Origin: CAZBUH01 sp964495095 | GTDB lineage: Bacteria > Bacillota > Clostridia > Oscillospirales > Oscillospiraceae | Reading direction: 5' to 3' | Length of the DNA: 15,980 bases | NCBI GenBank assembly: GCA_964495095.1 | Contig: CAZBUH010000039.1 | Coordinates: forward strand, 1-15,980 | The notes under the pieces: model-generated | The model's input: only the letters and a program-made list of their open reading frames with translations | What the model was told of the DNA's origin: nothing | Databases searched by the model: none | Shown: positions 13,220 to 15,980 of the stretch, piece after piece | Position numbering within the stretch: position 1 is the stretch's first letter | Layout: every line of letters begins with the position of its first letter | Program-made: the position numbers and the translations under genes

Positions 13220-14269
13220 ATGAAAAGATTTATTTCCGTTCTAATTGTCCTGGCCATGGCCGTCTCCATGTTCGCCATGAGCGGCTGTGGCAAAAAATAC
13301 GACGGCGAGATAAGCGTATATAATTTCGGTGAGTATATTGACGATGAGACCTGGAAGATGTTCCAGGAGCAGTACAACATAAAGGTAAACTACAAAACCT
13401 ACGAGACCTGCGAATCCATGTACTCCGTCCTTAAGACAGGCGGCGCCAGCTACGACGTTATCATCACATCAGACTACATGATTGCCCGGCTTATAGACGA
13501 GGGAATGCTGGAAAAGCTCGACCACTCAAATATCCCAAATTACTCCCTGCTGGGGGACGCATACAAGGGCGCGGAATACGACCCTACCGACGAATACTCC
13601 GCCGTCTACATGTGGGGCACTGTAGGCCTTATTTACAACGGCGCCGAGATAACGGAGGATCTGGACAGCTGGGGCGCGCTTTTCGACGAAAAATATGCCG
13701 GCCAGATACTGATGTTTGAATCCTCCCGTGACTCAATGGCCATCGCCCTCCTCTACCTGGGATATTCCGTGAACACCACGGACCAGGGCGAGCTTCAGGA
13801 GGCGTATGAGCTTCTGAAGGACCAATCCTCCATCATTCAGGGCTATTTCCAGGATCAGATGTACGATAAGCTGGAGGGCGGCGAGGCTCTTCTGGGCGCT
13901 TACTACGCCGGCGACTACCTTTGTATGCTGGAGAACAACCCGGACCTTAAATTCGTAGTTCCCAAGGAGGGCGCCAACAAGTTTTACGACGCCATGTGCA
14001 TCCCGGCGGGCTGCGAAAATAAGGAGGCCGCAGAGAAGTTCATAAACTTCATGTGCTCCACCGACATAGCGCTTATGAATATGGAGGAGACCGGCTACGC
14101 CAGCCCCAACACCGAGGCCTGCGAAATTTACGGCGAGGAGCTGGACGAATACGCCTACAACATCATGTTCCCCTCCGACGAGGTCATGAACCGGTGTCAG
14201 ACATACACCAATCTCCCCCAGGACACGTTGGAGCTCTACGACTCCTACTGGGTACAGCTTAAATCGTGA
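13220..14269 (+). CDS. potD: Polyamine-binding lipoprotein PotD
   Basis: Extracellular lipid-anchored receptor that captures spermidine or putrescine for PotABC. The 349-residue product has a signal peptide (1–19) and a lipobox MSGC ending at Cys23, then a two-lobe binding fold with YNFGEYI (34–40), TYETCESMYSVLKTG (60–74), YDVIITSDY, PKEGANKFYDAMCIP (248–262) and GYASPN (292–297). Compared by eye with E. coli PotD, Glu38/Tyr39 and Asp257 are kept, but ligand-pocket tryptophans appear replaced by Tyr/Phe (GAYYAG near 229; FYD near 255–257) and an acidic pair by Ser/Asp near 168–171, so polyamine preference may differ. Seven further cysteines lie in the mature part, many for this family. ATG at 13220 follows GGGAGG by 9 nt. 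Confidence 0.93.
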   Translation: MKRFISVLIVLAMAVSMFAMSGCGKKYDGEISVYNFGEYIDDETWKMFQEQYNIKVNYKTYETCESMYSVLKTGGASYDVIITSDYMIARLIDEGMLEKLDHSNIPNYSLLGDAYKGAEYDPTDEYSAVYMWGTVGLIYNGAEITEDLDSWGALFDEKYAGQILMFESSRDSMAIALLYLGYSVNTTDQGELQEAYELLKDQSSIIQGYFQDQMYDKLEGGEALLGAYYAGDYLCMLENNPDLKFVVPKEGANKFYDAMCIPAGCENKEAAEKFINFMCSTDIALMNMEETGYASPNTEACEIYGEELDEYAYNIMFPSDEVMNRCQTYTNLPQDTLELYDSYWVQLKS

Positions 14270-14291
14270 CCCAAAAACAATAAATTTATAA

Positions 14292-14328
14292 AGCGGCCGA
14301 AGCAGCTGCTTATGCTGCTTCGGCCGCT
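14292..14328 (+). terminator. Terminator hairpin after potD
   Basis: Perfect 15-bp stem AGCGGCCGAAGCAGC/GCTGCTTCGGCCGCT with a 7-nt loop, 22 nt past the stop, followed by CTGATTTTGCCTTT. The broken T tract is modest but the stem is very stable, so it most likely ends the pot operon. The rest of the gap to 14455 holds a TTTAAGTAT direct repeat (14340 and 14397) and a -10-like TATAAT (14405–14410) for the next gene, without a clear -35. Confidence 0.75.
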
Positions 14329-14455
14329 CTGATTTTGCCTTTAAGTATCCCCGGCGGCAGCCGGCCATCAAAACGCTGGCCATGCCCTTCCGGTCATTTA
14401 AGTATATAATTTTCATATATCTTTACTGCAAAAATACATTTACAGGAGGCGGCAA

Positions 14456-15397
14456 ATGACGGCTTTCGCTGTTATTCTCATTATTCTGCTCATCTTATGT
14501 CTCACCGGTGCGCTGATTACATATAAAATCGCTTTTTACTCGCCCCAGAAGGGCCAGCAGAACCTTTACAGCCTCCCGGCAGACCCGCAGTACGAGCCCT
14601 TCCACAGCAGGATGCGCGTCCTTATAAGCGCTATGGAGGCCCTCCCGTATGAGCCGGTCCGCATCACCTCCCGGGACGGGCTGGAGCTTGCCGGGAAATA
14701 CTACCACACCCGTGACGGTGCGCCGCTGGCCATTTGCTTTCACGGCTACAGGGCCGTGGCTATACGTGATTTCTGCGCCGGAGGCCCCATATGCCTAAAC
14801 GCCGGGATGAATGTGCTCATCGTGGACCAGCGCGCCCACGGCGAGAGCGGCGGTCACACCCTGACCTTCGGCGTTAAGGAGCGGTTTGACTGCTCGGACT
14901 GGGTAAATTACGCCCTGAGCCGGTTTGGCCCAAATACGGAGATACTTCTCTGCGGCGTATCCATGGGGGCCGCCACTGTGATAATGGCCGCCGGGCTTCC
15001 GCTGCCCGTCAACGTAAAGGGCGTTATTGCGGACTCCCCCTACACTTCCCCGCGGGAAATCATCCAAAAGGTCTGCCGTGATGTAAAGCTGCCGCCGAAG
15101 CTCGTCTATCCGTTTATAAGCCTGGGCGCTCTTATCTTCGGCCGCTTCCGCCTCTCCCGGGGCGACGCTGTAAGCGCCGCGAAAAAGGCCCGGGTGCCGG
15201 TGCTCATTATCCACGGCGAGGACGACCGCTTTGTCCCATGCGAGATGAGCCGCCGGATTTTCAAAGCAAATCCGGAAATGATAGACCGGCACACATTCCC
15301 CGGCGCCGGCCATGTGCTAAGCTATTTTACCGATGAAAAACGGTACAGGGAAATCATGAACAGGTTTATCCGCAGGCTCTTTGCCTATAAGTATTGA
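14456..15397 (+). CDS. Membrane-anchored alpha/beta hydrolase (serine hydrolase)
   Basis: Substrate unknown. The 313-residue product has one N-terminal membrane helix (about 3–24) and then an alpha/beta-hydrolase domain. The oxyanion region is CFHGY (94–98), the nucleophile elbow is GVSMG with Ser169 (167–171), the acid is Asp257 in HGEDDRFVP (253–261), and the catalytic His286 is in GAGHVLSY. The DQRAHGESGG segment (124–133) is typical of the YqkD/BEM46-like group of clostridial hydrolases. The triad is intact, so it should be an active esterase, peptidase or lipase. ATG at 14456 follows AGGAGG by 6 nt. It follows the pot operon but is separated by a terminator, and is convergent with spoVAC. 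No link to polyamines is visible. Confidence 0.92.
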   Translation: MTAFAVILIILLILCLTGALITYKIAFYSPQKGQQNLYSLPADPQYEPFHSRMRVLISAMEALPYEPVRITSRDGLELAGKYYHTRDGAPLAICFHGYRAVAIRDFCAGGPICLNAGMNVLIVDQRAHGESGGHTLTFGVKERFDCSDWVNYALSRFGPNTEILLCGVSMGAATVIMAAGLPLPVNVKGVIADSPYTSPREIIQKVCRDVKLPPKLVYPFISLGALIFGRFRLSRGDAVSAAKKARVPVLIIHGEDDRFVPCEMSRRIFKANPEMIDRHTFPGAGHVLSYFTDEKRYREIMNRFIRRLFAYKY

Positions 15398-15401
15398 CGG
15401 C

Positions 15402-15430
15402 GCCGCTCTTCAGCGGCCATTTTCCTTTCC
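15402..15430 (+). terminator. Intrinsic terminator of the hydrolase gene
   Basis: GCCGCT (15402–15407), loop CTTC, AGCGGC (15412–15417), followed by the pyrimidine-rich CATTTTCCTTTCC. It starts 4 nt after the hydrolase stop. The stem is short but the trailing T-rich tract fits an intrinsic terminator on the plus strand. Confidence 0.65.
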
Positions 15431-15452
15431 CCGGGCCGGGAAAGGAAAATGG
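15417..15452. repeat. Perfect 15-bp inverted repeat between convergent genes
   Basis: Arms CCATTTTCCTTTCCC (15417–15431) and their exact complement (15438–15452) flank a 6-nt centre CGGGCC. The T-rich arm of the upstream terminator is thus itself paired. It lies between the stops of the hydrolase and spoVAC and would be transcribed from both sides. Neither strand has a U-tract after the whole stem. Confidence 0.75.
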
Positions 15453-15469
15453 TTGGTACTAGCCGCCGT

Positions 15470-15910
15470 TTAGCTGCACAGCGCCAAAATCAGCCCGTAT
15501 ACCACGCTGGCAGCCGCGCCGAACACCAGCACCGGCCCGGCTATAGTGAACATCTTCGCCGCCATGCCGGTGACAAAGCCCTCCGTCTTAAATTCCAGTG
15601 CCGGCGACACCACGGAGTTTGCAAAGCCCGTTATGGGCACCAGCGTTCCGGCGCCGGCAAATTTCGCCATGCTGTCGTAGATGTGAAGCCCCGTCAGCAG
15701 CGCGCCTATAAACACAAGGGTTACGGATGTGGCGGCCCCGGCGTTTTCCTGGGTAAGCCCGCAGCCCTTTTCATACGCGTCCATTATCCCCTGGCCGATG
15801 CAGCATATTATGCCGCCGGAGATAAACGCCTTTATCATATCTGCCCACAGCGGCGAATTCGGAGATTTTTTCTTTACATACTCGCTGTATTCCTTATTTG
15901 TCATTTTCAT
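15470..15910 (-). CDS. spoVAC: Stage V sporulation protein AC (SpoVAC)
   Basis: Inner spore membrane channel protein involved in dipicolinic acid movement during sporulation and germination; the Bacillus SpoVAC is reported to be mechanosensitive. The 146-residue product has several hydrophobic segments and the family signature FAGAGTLVPITGFANS (84–99), plus ALEFKTEG and an N-terminal soluble stretch of about 20 residues that sets SpoVAC apart from the shorter SpoVAE. ATG at 15910 is chosen for AGGAGG (15918–15923) 7 nt upstream; an in-frame ATG at 15943 has no such site. The usual downstream spoVAD and spoVAE are absent: the gene ends at a hairpin facing the hydrolase. The AT-rich stretch 15911–15980 shows no clear promoter boxes to my reading; spoVA partners could lie beyond the right edge. 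Confidence 0.95.
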   Translation of the reverse strand: MKMTNKEYSEYVKKKSPNSPLWADMIKAFISGGIICCIGQGIMDAYEKGCGLTQENAGAATSVTLVFIGALLTGLHIYDSMAKFAGAGTLVPITGFANSVVSPALEFKTEGFVTGMAAKMFTIAGPVLVFGAAASVVYGLILALCS

Positions 15911-15980
15911 TATGAATCCTCCTCGTATAATAATAAATATCAAAAAATAGAAATAACAATCAAATAATGAAGTGCGCTAC

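Noticed and set aside
14340..14405. Direct repeat TTTAAGTAT 57 bp apart upstream of the hydrolase gene
   Set aside because: Only nine AT-rich bases; the second copy overlaps the probable -10 region, so chance is the simpler reading.
10381..15397. Hydrolase as a fifth member of the pot operon
   Set aside because: A 15-bp terminator stem and a 186-bp gap separate it from potD, and its own -10-like element and ribosome site suggest separate transcription.

Overview
The window looks like chromosome from an anaerobic, endospore-forming Clostridia member, most likely Oscillospirales-like. This is inferred from the sporulation genes spoIIID and spoVAC, strong AGGAGG ribosome sites, GTG and TTG starts, the DUF512–der–plsY–gpsA gene order, a GC content that by eye is above 50%, and heavy use of ATA isoleucine codons. 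It reads as core, vertically inherited sequence. I see no phage, transposase, CRISPR array or defence island.

Left arm (1–2942, minus strand). The 5' part of a tRNA-Gly(UCC) runs off the left edge. Its likely promoter lies partly inside the 3' end of pyrB. The pyrB product is an E. coli-like aspartate transcarbamoylase catalytic chain carrying an unusual C-terminal four-cysteine module that resembles the zinc domain of the regulatory chain PyrI. Upstream lies proS, an archaeal/eukaryotic-type prolyl-tRNA synthetase. Both protein genes have clear sigma-A promoters.

Centre (2999–10266, plus strand). A small beta-sandwich-like protein and spoIIID (with a possible sigma-E promoter) come first. 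A perfect-consensus sigma-A promoter then opens a housekeeping run: yceD (DUF177), rpmF (L32), a PDZ/radical-SAM DUF512 protein, der, plsY, gpsA and an RluA-family pseudouridine synthase. The theme is ribosome synthesis (YceD, L32, Der, RluA) coupled to phospholipid precursor synthesis (GpsA makes glycerol-3-phosphate and PlsY acylates it). Several internal hairpins may split or modulate this run.

Right arm (10285–15910). A complete spermidine/putrescine ABC importer, potABCD, is translationally coupled through A-B-C. Its promoter's -35 box sits inside a 23-bp perfect palindrome, a strong operator candidate. A membrane-anchored alpha/beta hydrolase follows. Convergent to it is spoVAC, a spore dipicolinate-channel gene that lacks its usual downstream partner spoVAD.

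The most noteworthy points are the PyrB–PyrI zinc-tail architecture, the palindrome over the pot promoter, a 22-bp hairpin directly before the rpmF ribosome site, and a set of long intergenic inverted repeats whose T-rich arm comes first, the reverse of normal intrinsic terminators. I found no convincing wholly new multi-gene system.
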